Below, piece after piece: positions 1 through 5,839 of a stretch of DNA of 6,172 nucleotides. The stretch comes from Flavobacteriia bacterium (GTDB lineage Bacteria; Bacteroidota; Bacteroidia; Flavobacteriales; Flavobacteriaceae), in NCBI GenBank assembly GCA_011330545.1, contig DRQI01000471.1, forward strand, positions 1 through 6,172, in the 5' to 3' direction. A program made the position numbers and the translations under genes. How positions within the stretch are numbered: position 1 is the first letter of the stretch; every line of letters starts with the position of its first letter. The notes beneath the pieces are model-generated. The model was not told the DNA's origin, made no database searches, and was given only the letters and a program-made list of their open reading frames with translations.

Positions 1-1450
1 CAATTTTATGTAATTTTTCGATGGCTTGTTTTGCATCTTCTTTAATCGTATCTGCAATGGTAATATAGCCTGCATATTTATTATTGATTGCCACCACAAC
101 AATGGTTTCTGTATTCTGTTTTAATGTGGTATCAAAAGAAATATTAAATTTTTCTAATAATTTGGTATTGCCTGCTAACACTTCATAATCGCCAACGATT
201 CCTTTCATGCCATGTCCTGAAATCTCTTCAACTTCTGTTGCTTTTAAATTACTATTCGAACTATTTGAATACGCAACAATAGCCTCTGCAATAGGATGGG
301 TTGAATTACTTTCTAAAACTGCTACCAATTCTAATAACAACGATTTATCAAAATTTAAAGCCACAACTTTCTGCACCTCAAAAACGCCTTTGGTAAGGGT
401 ACCTGTTTTATCCATCACCACGGTATCTACTTTGGTCATTAGGTCTAAAAAATTAGAGCCTTTAAAGAGGATTCCGTTTCGCGAACCGGCACCAATACCG
501 CCAAAATAACCTAAGGGAATGGAAATGACCAAGGCACAGGGACAGGAAATGACCAAGAAAATCAAGGCACGCTGAAACCATTGCTGAAACGCATACCCTT
601 CTCCTAAAAACAAATAAGGAAGTACTACCAAAGCCACCGCTAGCCAAAAAACTATGGGCGTGTATATTTTTGCCAAGCGGCTGATTAACAATTGCGTTTT
701 GGCCTTTCTACCAACGGCTTCTTGTACAAGTTTTAAAATTTTTGAGAGTTTGGTATCTTCATACCTACTGGTTACTTTAATTTCAATAACTTTATTGAGG
801 TTTACCATTCCGGCCAAGACTTGCTCTCCTTTTTCTTTGGTATCGGGGGCAGATTCGCCTGTTAACGCAGCGGTATTCAGGCTTGCAAATTCAGACATCA
901 ATTCACCATCGAGGGCAATTTTTTCTCCGGGTTTGGTTCTTATAATTTGCCCCAAAGCAACTTCTTTCGGGTGTTTTACAACGATTTTTTCGCCTTCTAT
1001 CACCGTAACTTCTTCTACTTGTACTTTGAGTAGAGCTTCTATAGAGCGCTTGGCTTTGTTAACGGCAGCTTCTTGGAATAATTCGCCTACCACATAAAAC
1101 AACATAACGGCAATGCCTTCGGCGTACGAACCGATGATAAAAGCACCGATGGTAGCTACCGACATCAATACAAATTCATTATAAATATCGCCTTTTGCAA
1201 TTAATTTCAGGGCTTTGAGCACTATAGGGCCTCCTACGGCGAGGTAGATAATTCCGTACCAAATAAGGGGAATGGGTTCTTTAAAAAAGAATGCATCGAA
1301 ATAGTCTAAACCGATTCCCAATACTAAAAAGATGAACCCTATACCGGGAATTAAATATTCCTTATTGAAAGTAAACGATTCTTTGGGGATTGTTTCTTGG
1401 GTATAATCTATGGCACAGGCACCGTCTTTACAATCTAAGTTATCACTCAT
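1..1450 (-). CDS. Heavy-metal P1B-type ATPase, Zn/Cd/Pb class (C-terminus beyond left edge)
   Basis: This is an inner-membrane pump that exports divalent soft metals (Zn, Cd, Pb) using ATP. 483 codons are visible from the ATG at 1450; an in-frame stop lies six codons upstream, so this start is secure. Motifs in order: hydrophobic segments at about 32-50, 62-85 and 92-125; the actuator-domain LTGES at 196-200; the metal-site SCPCALVIS at 302-310, whose LVIS ending fits the Zn/Cd class rather than the Cu class (usually CPCALGLA); the phosphorylation motif DKTGTLT with Asp347; and the nucleotide-domain His-Pro at 385-386. The window ends before the MxxGD hinge motif and the last two membrane helices. 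There is no N-terminal HMA domain: the protein starts with a short tail carrying Cys7 and Cys12, a possible minimal metal site. A DUF302 gene lies 280 bp upstream on the same strand. Class assignment is firm; exact metal specificity is inferred. Confidence 0.97.
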   Translation of the reverse strand, partial: MSDNLDCKDGACAIDYTQETIPKESFTFNKEYLIPGIGFIFLVLGIGLDYFDAFFFKEPIPLIWYGIIYLAVGGPIVLKALKLIAKGDIYNEFVLMSVATIGAFIIGSYAEGIAVMLFYVVGELFQEAAVNKAKRSIEALLKVQVEEVTVIEGEKIVVKHPKEVALGQIIRTKPGEKIALDGELMSEFASLNTAALTGESAPDTKEKGEQVLAGMVNLNKVIEIKVTSRYEDTKLSKILKLVQEAVGRKAKTQLLISRLAKIYTPIVFWLAVALVVLPYLFLGEGYAFQQWFQRALIFLVISCPCALVISIPLGYFGGIGAGSRNGILFKGSNFLDLMTKVDTVVMDKTGTLTKGVFEVQKVVALNFDKSLLLELVAVLESNSTHPIAEAIVAYSNSSNSNLKATEVEEISGHGMKGIVGDYEVLAGNTKLLEKFNISFDTTLKQNTETIVVVAINNKYAGYITIADTIKEDAKQAIEKLHKI

Positions 1451-1485
1451 ACTCTTGTTTTAATTAATAAGGTATTATAGGTTTC

Positions 1486-1568
1486 AGATTCTTCACCTCG
1501 CTATGCTGCGTTCTGAATGCCAGTTGATTGTCATTCAGAGGAGCAACCTTAGGAGCGACGAAGAATCT
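1486..1568. repeat. Hairpin-forming intergenic repeat, copy A (complete)
   Basis: An 83-bp imperfect inverted repeat. AGATTCTTC (1486-1494) pairs with GAAGAATCT (1560-1568), TCGCT (1498-1502) with AGCGA (1554-1558), and CTGAATG (1513-1519) with CATTCAG (1532-1538), leaving a loop of about 12 bases. The sequence resembles short non-coding repeats scattered between genes in flavobacterial genomes; that resemblance is from memory and was not searched. It lies in the putative untranslated leader of the ATPase gene, so it would fold as RNA about 35-120 bases before the start codon. Confidence 0.7.
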
Positions 1569-1593
1569 CTATACTGAATTTATTTATTCTTTT

Positions 1594-1634
1594 AGATTCT
1601 TCACTTCGCTACGCTGCGTTCTGAATGACAGTTG
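1594..1634. repeat. Intergenic repeat, copy B (left half only)
   Basis: This 41-bp stretch matches 1486-1526 at 38 of 41 positions, in the same orientation, from AGATTCTTC through CAGTTG. The right-hand complementary arm of copy A is missing here, so it is a half element. It could pair with the right arm of copy A instead of copy A's own left arm, giving alternative hairpins. Confidence 0.75.
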
Positions 1635-1659
1635 TTTGGCAATCATCCTTTATTAGCCT

Positions 1660-1699
1660 CAAAAATACTATATTATACGATGCAACAAAAGTGCATTCT
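1660..1699 (-). promoter_or_regulatory. Candidate promoter with operator for the P1B ATPase
   Basis: Read on the minus strand there is a TATTTTTG box (1667 to 1660), matching the Bacteroidota -7 consensus TAnnTTTG. A TTG at 1688-1686 lies 18 bases upstream as a -33 candidate. Over the -33 region lies the 20-bp element 1680-1699, plus-strand ATGCAACAAAAGTGCATTCT, with ATGCA/TGCAT inverted arms seven bases apart. The same element stands before the cytochrome gene (5860-5879). Transcription from here would give a leader of roughly 200 bases that includes the two repeats. Confidence 0.55.
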
Positions 1700-1730
1700 A
1701 TTGTACGCTACCAATTTGGCATAAGTAACT

Positions 1731-2117
1731 TTATAACCTCAATATTACCTTTTCTAACTTATTCCTAATTTCAGTGGCAATTTCGGCTAGTGCCTCATTC
1801 TGAATTGCTTGCATAGAAGCCGCAGGGTCAACTGCCGAAACTTCTATTGCACCTTGTTGCCTCTCTTGCACAATGACATTACAGGGCAGCATGGTACCAA
1901 TTTTATCTTCTGCTTGTAATGCTTTGTATGCATAAGGGGCATTGCAGGCACCGAGAATTTTATAATTATAAAAATCTACTTCTAATTTTTTCTTTAATGT
2001 GGCTTTGATATCAATTTCGGTGAGTACGCCAAAACCTTCTTTTTTGAGTTCTTCGGTTACTTTTTCGATAACTTTATCGAAATCGCCTTGTACGGTTGTA
2101 TTAAAATAATAATCCAT
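1731..2117 (-). CDS. DUF302 domain protein
   Basis: A 128-residue soluble protein with no signal peptide, matching the usual length of single-domain DUF302 proteins. The family signature is clear: LGACNAPYAYKAL at 55-67, then IGTMLPCNVIV at 73-83, giving the two conserved cysteines Cys58 and Cys79. The normal motif reads ACNP; here an Ala is inserted before the Pro. The biochemical role of DUF302 is not established, although these proteins are often found beside metal and sulfur/redox genes, and the cysteine pair would suit metal or thiol chemistry (inference). The gene precedes the P1B ATPase on the same strand, but the 280-bp gap with its own promoter-like site argues against a tight operon. 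The ATG at 2117 gives the expected N-terminus. Confidence 0.9.
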   Translation of the reverse strand: MDYYFNTTVQGDFDKVIEKVTEELKKEGFGVLTEIDIKATLKKKLEVDFYNYKILGACNAPYAYKALQAEDKIGTMLPCNVIVQERQQGAIEVSAVDPAASMQAIQNEALAEIATEIRNKLEKVILRL

Positions 2118-2193
2118 GGTATTATTTTTTATAAATGATTACTTAATCTTGTTTTTTGTTTTAACAATCAATCAATATAGTTAAATTTTATCG

Positions 2194-2226
2194 GTTTACA
2201 AAGTTAGAAATTGTGTTTGTAAACAC
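2194..2226 (-). promoter_or_regulatory. Candidate DUF302 promoter with palindromic operator
   Basis: On the minus strand TAACTTTG (2206 to 2199) fits TAnnTTTG exactly. Six bases upstream lies a near-perfect 14-bp palindrome (2213-2226; GTGTTTGTAAACAC on the plus strand), imperfect only at the central two bases. In addition GTTTACAAA (2194-2202) and TTTGTAAAC (2216-2224) form a perfect 9-bp inverted repeat that brackets the -7 box. No convincing -33 TTG is present, as expected if an activator sits there or if a repressor covers the region. The start codon is about 80 bases downstream. Confidence 0.5.
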
Positions 2227-2350
2227 AGTGAGATTCGCGTCTGTTCTATGCTGATTTTTTCTGTCAAAATTATTCTTTTCAAGTAGGTTTTTTTGCTATT
2301 ATTAAAAAGAAACCTTCTAAAATAAATAGTATAGCTAAGCCGTGATTTTG

Positions 2351-2358
2351 TATATTTG
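2351..2358 (+). promoter_or_regulatory. Candidate -7 box for the DUF1684 gene
   Basis: TATATTTG matches TAnnTTTG exactly and ends 29 bases before the ATG at 2388. No TTG is found at a suitable -33 distance, so support rests on the -7 box and its position. Confidence 0.4.
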
Positions 2359-2387
2359 AATTTCGAAACGTAACCTTATTACAAAAT

Positions 2388-3023
2388 ATGAAAAATCTAT
2401 TATTATACTTATTTATCTCTTTTTTTACATTGAGTACAATTGCAAATTTAGCGGCGCAACAAGCAGATGACAACATTGACAAAGCAAACACTTACAAACA
2501 GCAAATTGAAGATTATAGGAAACAAAAAGACCGCGATTACTTAGTACCTGAAAAAACTATGCTTACGGCTGAGCTGATGAAAGATTTTAAAGGTTTGAAA
2601 TATTTTCCTGTCAATTCTAAATACAAAATTTCGGCAAAATTAACGAGGCTTAAAGACCTGCCTGCCATAAAAATAAAAACTTCTACGGGTAAGGTTTCTA
2701 ATTATGTAATCTATGGAAAATTATCATTTCATATTGATAATAAACCCTATGAACTGAGCGTATACCAAAGTGCCCGATTGGCTGATGAAAAAAGGAAGGA
2801 AAGTGCTCTTTTTATTCCGTTTACCGATAAAACTTCGGGTAAAGAAACCTATGGCGGCGGCCGGTATTTAGTATTAGACAATCCTAAAGGAGACCTGTTA
2901 ATTATTGATTTTAATATGGCCTACAATCCGTATTGTGTATATAATCCTAATCACTCATGCCCTATTCCCCCTGCTGAAAACGACCTACCCGTCAAAATAC
3001 TAGCGGGCGAATTGATGTATTAG
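2388..3023 (+). CDS. Secreted DUF1684 family protein
   Basis: A 211-residue protein with an N-terminal signal peptide: Lys3, a hydrophobic run at about 4-18, and a likely cleavage after the LAAQ near residue 24. There is no lipobox cysteine, so it is probably a soluble periplasmic protein. DUF1684 is recognised from the C-terminal half: FTDKTSGKETYGGGRYL (145-161), DFNMAYNPYCVYNP (174-187), then SCPIPPAENDLPVKILAGE (190-208). Cys183 and Cys191 fall in this block and could form a disulfide or bind a ligand. The length fits the family. The function of DUF1684 is unknown, and I assign none. It is the first of three plus-strand genes; the next gene starts 121 bp downstream behind its own candidate promoter. 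Confidence 0.9.
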   Translation: MKNLLLYLFISFFTLSTIANLAAQQADDNIDKANTYKQQIEDYRKQKDRDYLVPEKTMLTAELMKDFKGLKYFPVNSKYKISAKLTRLKDLPAIKIKTSTGKVSNYVIYGKLSFHIDNKPYELSVYQSARLADEKRKESALFIPFTDKTSGKETYGGGRYLVLDNPKGDLLIIDFNMAYNPYCVYNPNHSCPIPPAENDLPVKILAGELMY

Positions 3024-3031
3024 AATTGTAA

Positions 3032-3056
3032 GTATTTTTTTCAATATTAAAAATAC
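3032..3056 (+). terminator. Weak AT-rich hairpin after the DUF1684 gene
   Basis: GTATTTTT (3032-3039) and AAAAATAC (3049-3056) make an 8-bp perfect stem around a 9-base loop, beginning nine bases after the stop codon. The stem is almost pure A/T and no T-run follows it, so it may be only a 3' end stabiliser or a chance match. Confidence 0.25.
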
Positions 3057-3110
3057 GTGTGAGCTGGCCAACTTATTTTTTGTGTTCTAAAAATCTAATT
3101 TTACACATAT

Positions 3111-3118
3111 TAAATTTG
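3111..3118 (+). promoter_or_regulatory. Candidate -7 box for the Crp/Fnr gene
   Basis: TAAATTTG matches TAnnTTTG and ends 26 bases before the ATG at 3145. No -33 TTG is found at the usual distance. Confidence 0.35.
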
Positions 3119-3144
3119 CTCAAATTCTACAAAAAACGAAATAA

Positions 3145-3717
3145 ATGAATACGGATTTGATTAACTACATTAGAAGGTATATAGATATTTCGGATGTTGA
3201 AATTGACTTATTTCAATCGTATTTAAAACCAAAAACTTTACGTAAAAAAGAATTTTTACTCAACGAAGGCCAAATATGTAAATCGAGATATTTTATTACT
3301 AAAGGCTGTATTCGTTTATTTTATATCGATACTAAAGGAAATGAACAAATTGTGCACTTTGGAATTGATCATTGGTGGATTACCGACTATGAAAGCTTGG
3401 TAAACAAAACACCCTCAAAACTATTTATTCAGGCAACAGAAAATACCCACATACTTGAATTACCGCAGGAAACCTTTGACGAACTGTGCCTTAAACTGCC
3501 TAAAGTAGAAAGGCTGTTTAGAATCATCATGGAAAAAACATATATTGCTTCCCAAAAAAGGCTAGAATATATGTTTAGCCTTACGGGAAAAGAGTTGTAT
3601 TACCAATTTATTTCTTCGAACCCTACATTTGCACAGAGGGTTCCTCAATATATGATTGCCTCACTTTTAGGAATGACTCCCGAGTTTATAAGTAAAATCA
3701 GAGCCGATAAGAATTAG
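3145..3717 (+). CDS. Crp/Fnr-family transcriptional regulator
   Basis: A 190-residue cytoplasmic DNA-binding regulator. Residues about 20-115 form the cyclic-nucleotide-binding-type sensor fold (LLNEGQICKSRYFITKGCIR at 38-57 is the recognisable strand-turn-strand part). A dimerisation helix follows at about 118-145. The C-terminal winged helix ends in QRVPQYMIASLLGMTPEFIS (164-183), a recognition region very typical of Bacteroidota Crp/Fnr proteins. The protein is slightly short, as is common in this subgroup, whose winged helix is reduced. Three cysteines (45, 55, 115) are scattered and do not make an Fnr-type iron-sulfur cluster motif, and the Crp-type phosphate-binding RxS signature is not evident, so its signal is unknown. 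It may control neighbours, including the DJ-1 lipoprotein 74 bp downstream, but no binding site can be assigned to it from sequence. Confidence 0.93.
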   Translation: MNTDLINYIRRYIDISDVEIDLFQSYLKPKTLRKKEFLLNEGQICKSRYFITKGCIRLFYIDTKGNEQIVHFGIDHWWITDYESLVNKTPSKLFIQATENTHILELPQETFDELCLKLPKVERLFRIIMEKTYIASQKRLEYMFSLTGKELYYQFISSNPTFAQRVPQYMIASLLGMTPEFISKIRADKN

Positions 3718-3724
3718 TACTATT

Positions 3725-3752
3725 TCTTAATCTCGATTAAGATTTTCTTTTT
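3725..3752 (+). terminator. Candidate intrinsic terminator after the Crp/Fnr gene
   Basis: TCTTAAT (3725-3731) and ATTAAGA (3736-3742) form a 7-bp stem with a CTCG tetraloop, seven bases after the stop codon, followed by TTTTCTTTTTTTC. The T-run is good but the stem is AT-rich, so read-through into the DJ-1 gene is possible. Confidence 0.5.
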
Positions 3753-3791
3753 TTCTTCACTGTACTTTTACGCTAAATTAAATCAATAAAA

Positions 3792-4526
3792 ATGATACGA
3801 ATATCTCTATTCTGTACCATAGCAGCATTTGCTGTTATGAGTTGCACAGAAAAAAATAACAATAAAGAGGTTAAAAAAACTACTGGCCGCGTAACACAAA
3901 CCAATTCTATAATGAAAAAAGAACTAAACAACGATTTGCCAACTATTGGTATTTTAATTTTTGAAGGGGTTATAATAAATGAAGTAATTGCTCCTTTAGA
4001 TGTATTTTCGGGTAAAAATTCTGAGGATAAAAAGCTTTTTAATGTCATCTTGATTGCAAAAGAAAATAAAACATACACTAGTGCAAACGGGTTAAAGGTA
4101 CAGCCCGACTACACAATTGGTGAGGTTCCTACATTAAAAGTATTGGTTGTACCGAGTTCTTATGAACCGAAAAATCAAACTTCAGACAAAGTGCTTGTTG
4201 ACTTTATCATAAAACAAAACCAAACAACCGATTATATGGCCAGCCATTGTGCAGGGGCTTGGTTGATTGGCGAAGCGGGAATAGCAGACCATAAAGAAAT
4301 TGTTACCTATGTAACAGGAGGAGACTATTTAAAAATTGACTATCCAAACCTAAAGGTTGCTGATGATAGCAATGTCTCGGTTGTTCAAGACGGAAAATTT
4401 ATTTCTTCAAATGGTAGTTTGGTAAGTTATATTGCCTCATTTGATTTATTAGAAAAGTTAACTAGTAAAGAACACAGGCAATTTGTTGAAGCCTCCATCC
4501 TTTTTGATAGAATAAAGCAGCAGTAA
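3792..4526 (+). CDS. Lipoprotein with DJ-1/PfpI (class I glutamine amidotransferase-like) domain
   Basis: A 244-residue protein. Residues 1-18 form a lipoprotein signal peptide ending in AVMSC, so Cys18 would be lipidated and the protein exported. A low-complexity linker (19-50) is followed by a DJ-1/PfpI domain: PTIGILIFEGVIINEVIAPL (50-69), strand VLVVPSS (117-123), the nucleophile elbow ASHCAGAWLIGEAG (150-163) with Cys153, and SSNGSLVSYIASFDLLEKL (205-223). The arrangement is closest to the amidase-like part of AraC-fused GATase1 proteins, but no DNA-binding domain is present. Family members include chaperones, deglycases, hydratases and inactive homologues; the reaction cannot be chosen here. 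Met41 (3912) is an alternative start giving a cytoplasmic protein, but the clear lipobox favours 3792. It lies directly after the Crp/Fnr gene and may be co-transcribed with it despite a weak terminator and a possible -7 box (TACTTTTA, 3763-3770). Confidence 0.88.
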   Translation: MIRISLFCTIAAFAVMSCTEKNNNKEVKKTTGRVTQTNSIMKKELNNDLPTIGILIFEGVIINEVIAPLDVFSGKNSEDKKLFNVILIAKENKTYTSANGLKVQPDYTIGEVPTLKVLVVPSSYEPKNQTSDKVLVDFIIKQNQTTDYMASHCAGAWLIGEAGIADHKEIVTYVTGGDYLKIDYPNLKVADDSNVSVVQDGKFISSNGSLVSYIASFDLLEKLTSKEHRQFVEASILFDRIKQQ

Positions 4527-4573
4527 AACGTATGTGTGTTATCTAGAACAAGATAATTTCAACTACCCTTATT

Positions 4574-4593
4574 AAACAATTAAAGAATTGTTT
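4574..4593. repeat. AT-rich inverted repeat, possible terminator of the DJ-1 gene
   Basis: AAACAATT (4574-4581) and AATTGTTT (4586-4593) form a perfect 8-bp stem around AAAG, 48 bases after the DJ-1 stop codon. No clean T-run follows, so a role as terminator is uncertain. Confidence 0.35.
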
Positions 4594-4626
4594 GAATTCG
4601 ATAAAATGGAATTTGTAATTTATCAG

Positions 4627-4657
4627 GCCTGCCCACCGGCTTACCGGTAAGGCAGGC
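4627..4657. repeat. GC-rich hairpin between convergent genes
   Basis: The outer stem is GCCTGCC (4627-4633) with GGCAGGC (4651-4657), and the inner stem ACCGG (4635-4639) with CCGGT (4644-4648) around a CTTA loop. It is strikingly GC-rich against its AT-rich surroundings. It separates two convergent genes (stops at 4526 and 4739), so it could act as a bidirectional terminator. It also resembles CCTGCC/GGCAGG hairpin repeats found between flavobacterial genes (from memory, not searched). Confidence 0.6.
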
Positions 4658-4738
4658 TTAATTTGCCACTAATTTCAATTGCGGCCGAAATGTTATATTT
4701 ATTTCATAAATCCTACTCTTTATTTCCTCTTTAAAAAA

Positions 4739-4984
4739 TCATATCGAAACTAATTCATTCTCAACTTTTAACGGAAATCTAAGCGCGGTTAAAATGAGTT
4801 TAAACGAATCTAAATCAAATGACGATGCGTCAAATTCTACATATAATTCTTTTGCCTCGAGGCAAATACTCATAATACCTTCTAAGTTCAATAGGGGTTT
4901 GAGTTTTATGCGAAAAGTATCTAATTCTTCATTTGTAAGTGATTTACTTATTTCTAATATTTCAACATTAAATGAATTTTTCAT
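4739..4984 (-). CDS. Small HMA-like (ferredoxin-fold) protein lacking the CxxC metal site
   Basis: An 81-residue cytoplasmic protein with no signal peptide. Its predicted pattern is strand (NVEILEIS, 6-13), helix (NEELDTFRIKLKPLL, 18-32), strand (GIMSICLE, 36-43), strand (ELYVEFD, 46-52), helix (LDSFKLILTAL, 58-68) and strand. This is the order of heavy-metal-associated domains, and the phrases GIMSICLEAKELYVEFD and LRFPLKVE resemble them. The CxxC metal site of true HMA proteins is absent; the only cysteine is Cys41, within strand 2. It may therefore be a degenerate metallochaperone or a different protein of the same fold. It follows the cytochrome c gene by 119 bp on the same strand, between two metal ATPases, which supports a metal-related role by context only. 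The opposite-strand reading frame over it (4794-5084) looks non-coding. Confidence 0.7.
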   Translation of the reverse strand: MKNSFNVEILEISKSLTNEELDTFRIKLKPLLNLEGIMSICLEAKELYVEFDASSFDLDSFKLILTALRFPLKVENELVSI

Positions 4985-5003
4985 CTTATTTAATTTTAAA
5001 TTA

Positions 5004-5033
5004 ATAATATATATTGGTTTGTGTTTTTTTCAA
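5004..5033 (-). promoter_or_regulatory. Weak candidate promoter for the HMA-like gene
   Basis: On the minus strand a TTG (5033-5031) is followed after 19 bases by TATATTAT (5011-5004), which matches four of the six fixed positions of TAnnTTTG. It ends about 20 bases before the ATG. The gene could equally be read from the cytochrome promoter. Confidence 0.3.
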
Positions 5034-5103
5034 CCTATTATAATGCGTTGTGACATACCTCATCTCCAACAAAGAAATGTATAATATCTATCACTTAGTT
5101 TGA

Positions 5104-5802
5104 TTAACGGCTCATCATACCACAGCCCCTTCTCATTCTGTGATTATAATTTTGATACGGGTTTTTAAAAGAGCTTAGATAGGCATAAATAGCTTCTTTG
5201 TCTTTATTTTTCATATCGGCAAAAGAAGGCATATAACAGGGACCCATATTTAAAATTTGATTAAAGCTCTGTTTGTTAACCCTTGCTGAAATCCCTCCGA
5301 GAATTGGAGGTTTCATGCCCCATGATAGCTGATCTGTTGGAGTGTTATCCTTCGGACTAACTTTATGGCAACGCATACAATTTGCCACAAAAAGGCTTTT
5401 GCCCCTTTCTACAGCGGTAACCTCAGTAATTTCAGTGGCCGTTGTTGATTCGCCATATAAAAACCCTACGATTGCATTTCTCTCTGAATCTGATAAATGA
5501 GAAAAATTGGGCATTATGTTCCTGCCGGTTTTTAGCAATGTGCCTATTTGACCTTTTGTCATTTTCTCTTTAATATTTACCAATGAAGGAAAGGTTGGCG
5601 GGTTGCCTTTTCGGTTAGTGCCATGACAGGTGGCACAATTTTTTTGAAAAAGGTCATTGCCCGTAATTTTTAAATCGCTTTTACTATTTTTTTCAGTTAT
5701 CTTTTGATACTGTATTTCTACAGGTTTACTTTTAAAGCCCACAACAAGGAAAATTATAATGGTTAAAAGCAACCCGAATCCTACATTTATTTTTGTTTTC
5801 AT
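5104..5802 (-). CDS. Membrane-anchored dihaem cytochrome c
   Basis: A 232-residue electron carrier on the periplasmic side of the inner membrane. Residues about 6-23 form an uncleaved signal anchor or signal peptide. Two class I cytochrome c modules follow. The first spans about 45-118, with haem site CATCH (56-60) and a likely axial Met97 in NIMPNF. The second spans about 130-213, with CMRCH (142-146) and Met191 in CYMPSF. Both haems thus have the His/Met set. The donor and acceptor are not evident: no oxidase or dehydrogenase gene is in the window. Odd points are Cys189 two residues before the axial Met, and a C-terminal tail HRMRRGCGMMSR (221-232) rich in His, Met and Cys that could bind soft metal ions (inference). 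The ATG at 5802 gives a proper signal sequence. A shared operator-like element lies 57 bp upstream. Confidence 0.95.
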   Translation of the reverse strand: MKTKINVGFGLLLTIIIFLVVGFKSKPVEIQYQKITEKNSKSDLKITGNDLFQKNCATCHGTNRKGNPPTFPSLVNIKEKMTKGQIGTLLKTGRNIMPNFSHLSDSERNAIVGFLYGESTTATEITEVTAVERGKSLFVANCMRCHKVSPKDNTPTDQLSWGMKPPILGGISARVNKQSFNQILNMGPCYMPSFADMKNKDKEAIYAYLSSFKNPYQNYNHRMRRGCGMMSR

Positions 5803-5839
5803 CTGATATCCTTTTAAATTGTTATTTTTTATTTCCTAG

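Noticed and set aside
654..1097. Plus-strand 147-codon reading frame (also 207-509)
   Set aside because: Both are antisense to the P1B ATPase, whose motifs are unmistakable on the minus strand.
1486..1634. CRISPR array or insertion sequence remnant
   Set aside because: There are only two copies, one of them half, with no regular spacers and no transposase gene or clear target duplication.
2279..2491. Minus-strand 70-codon reading frame
   Set aside because: It overlaps the promoter and signal-peptide region of the DUF1684 gene and has no recognisable feature of its own.
3080..3107. TGTGT...ACACA arms upstream of the Crp/Fnr gene as an autoregulatory site
   Set aside because: The arms are only 5 bp, 17 bases apart, in AT-rich DNA, and do not match Crp or Fnr half-site spacing.
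3773..4078. Minus-strand 101-codon reading frame, hydrophobic
   Set aside because: It is antisense to the lipoprotein signal and DJ-1 start; its hydrophobicity follows from the A-rich codons of the true gene.
4794..5084. Plus-strand 96-codon reading frame
   Set aside because: It runs antisense through the HMA-like gene and its upstream region. The minus-strand product has a coherent alternating helix/strand pattern; this one does not.
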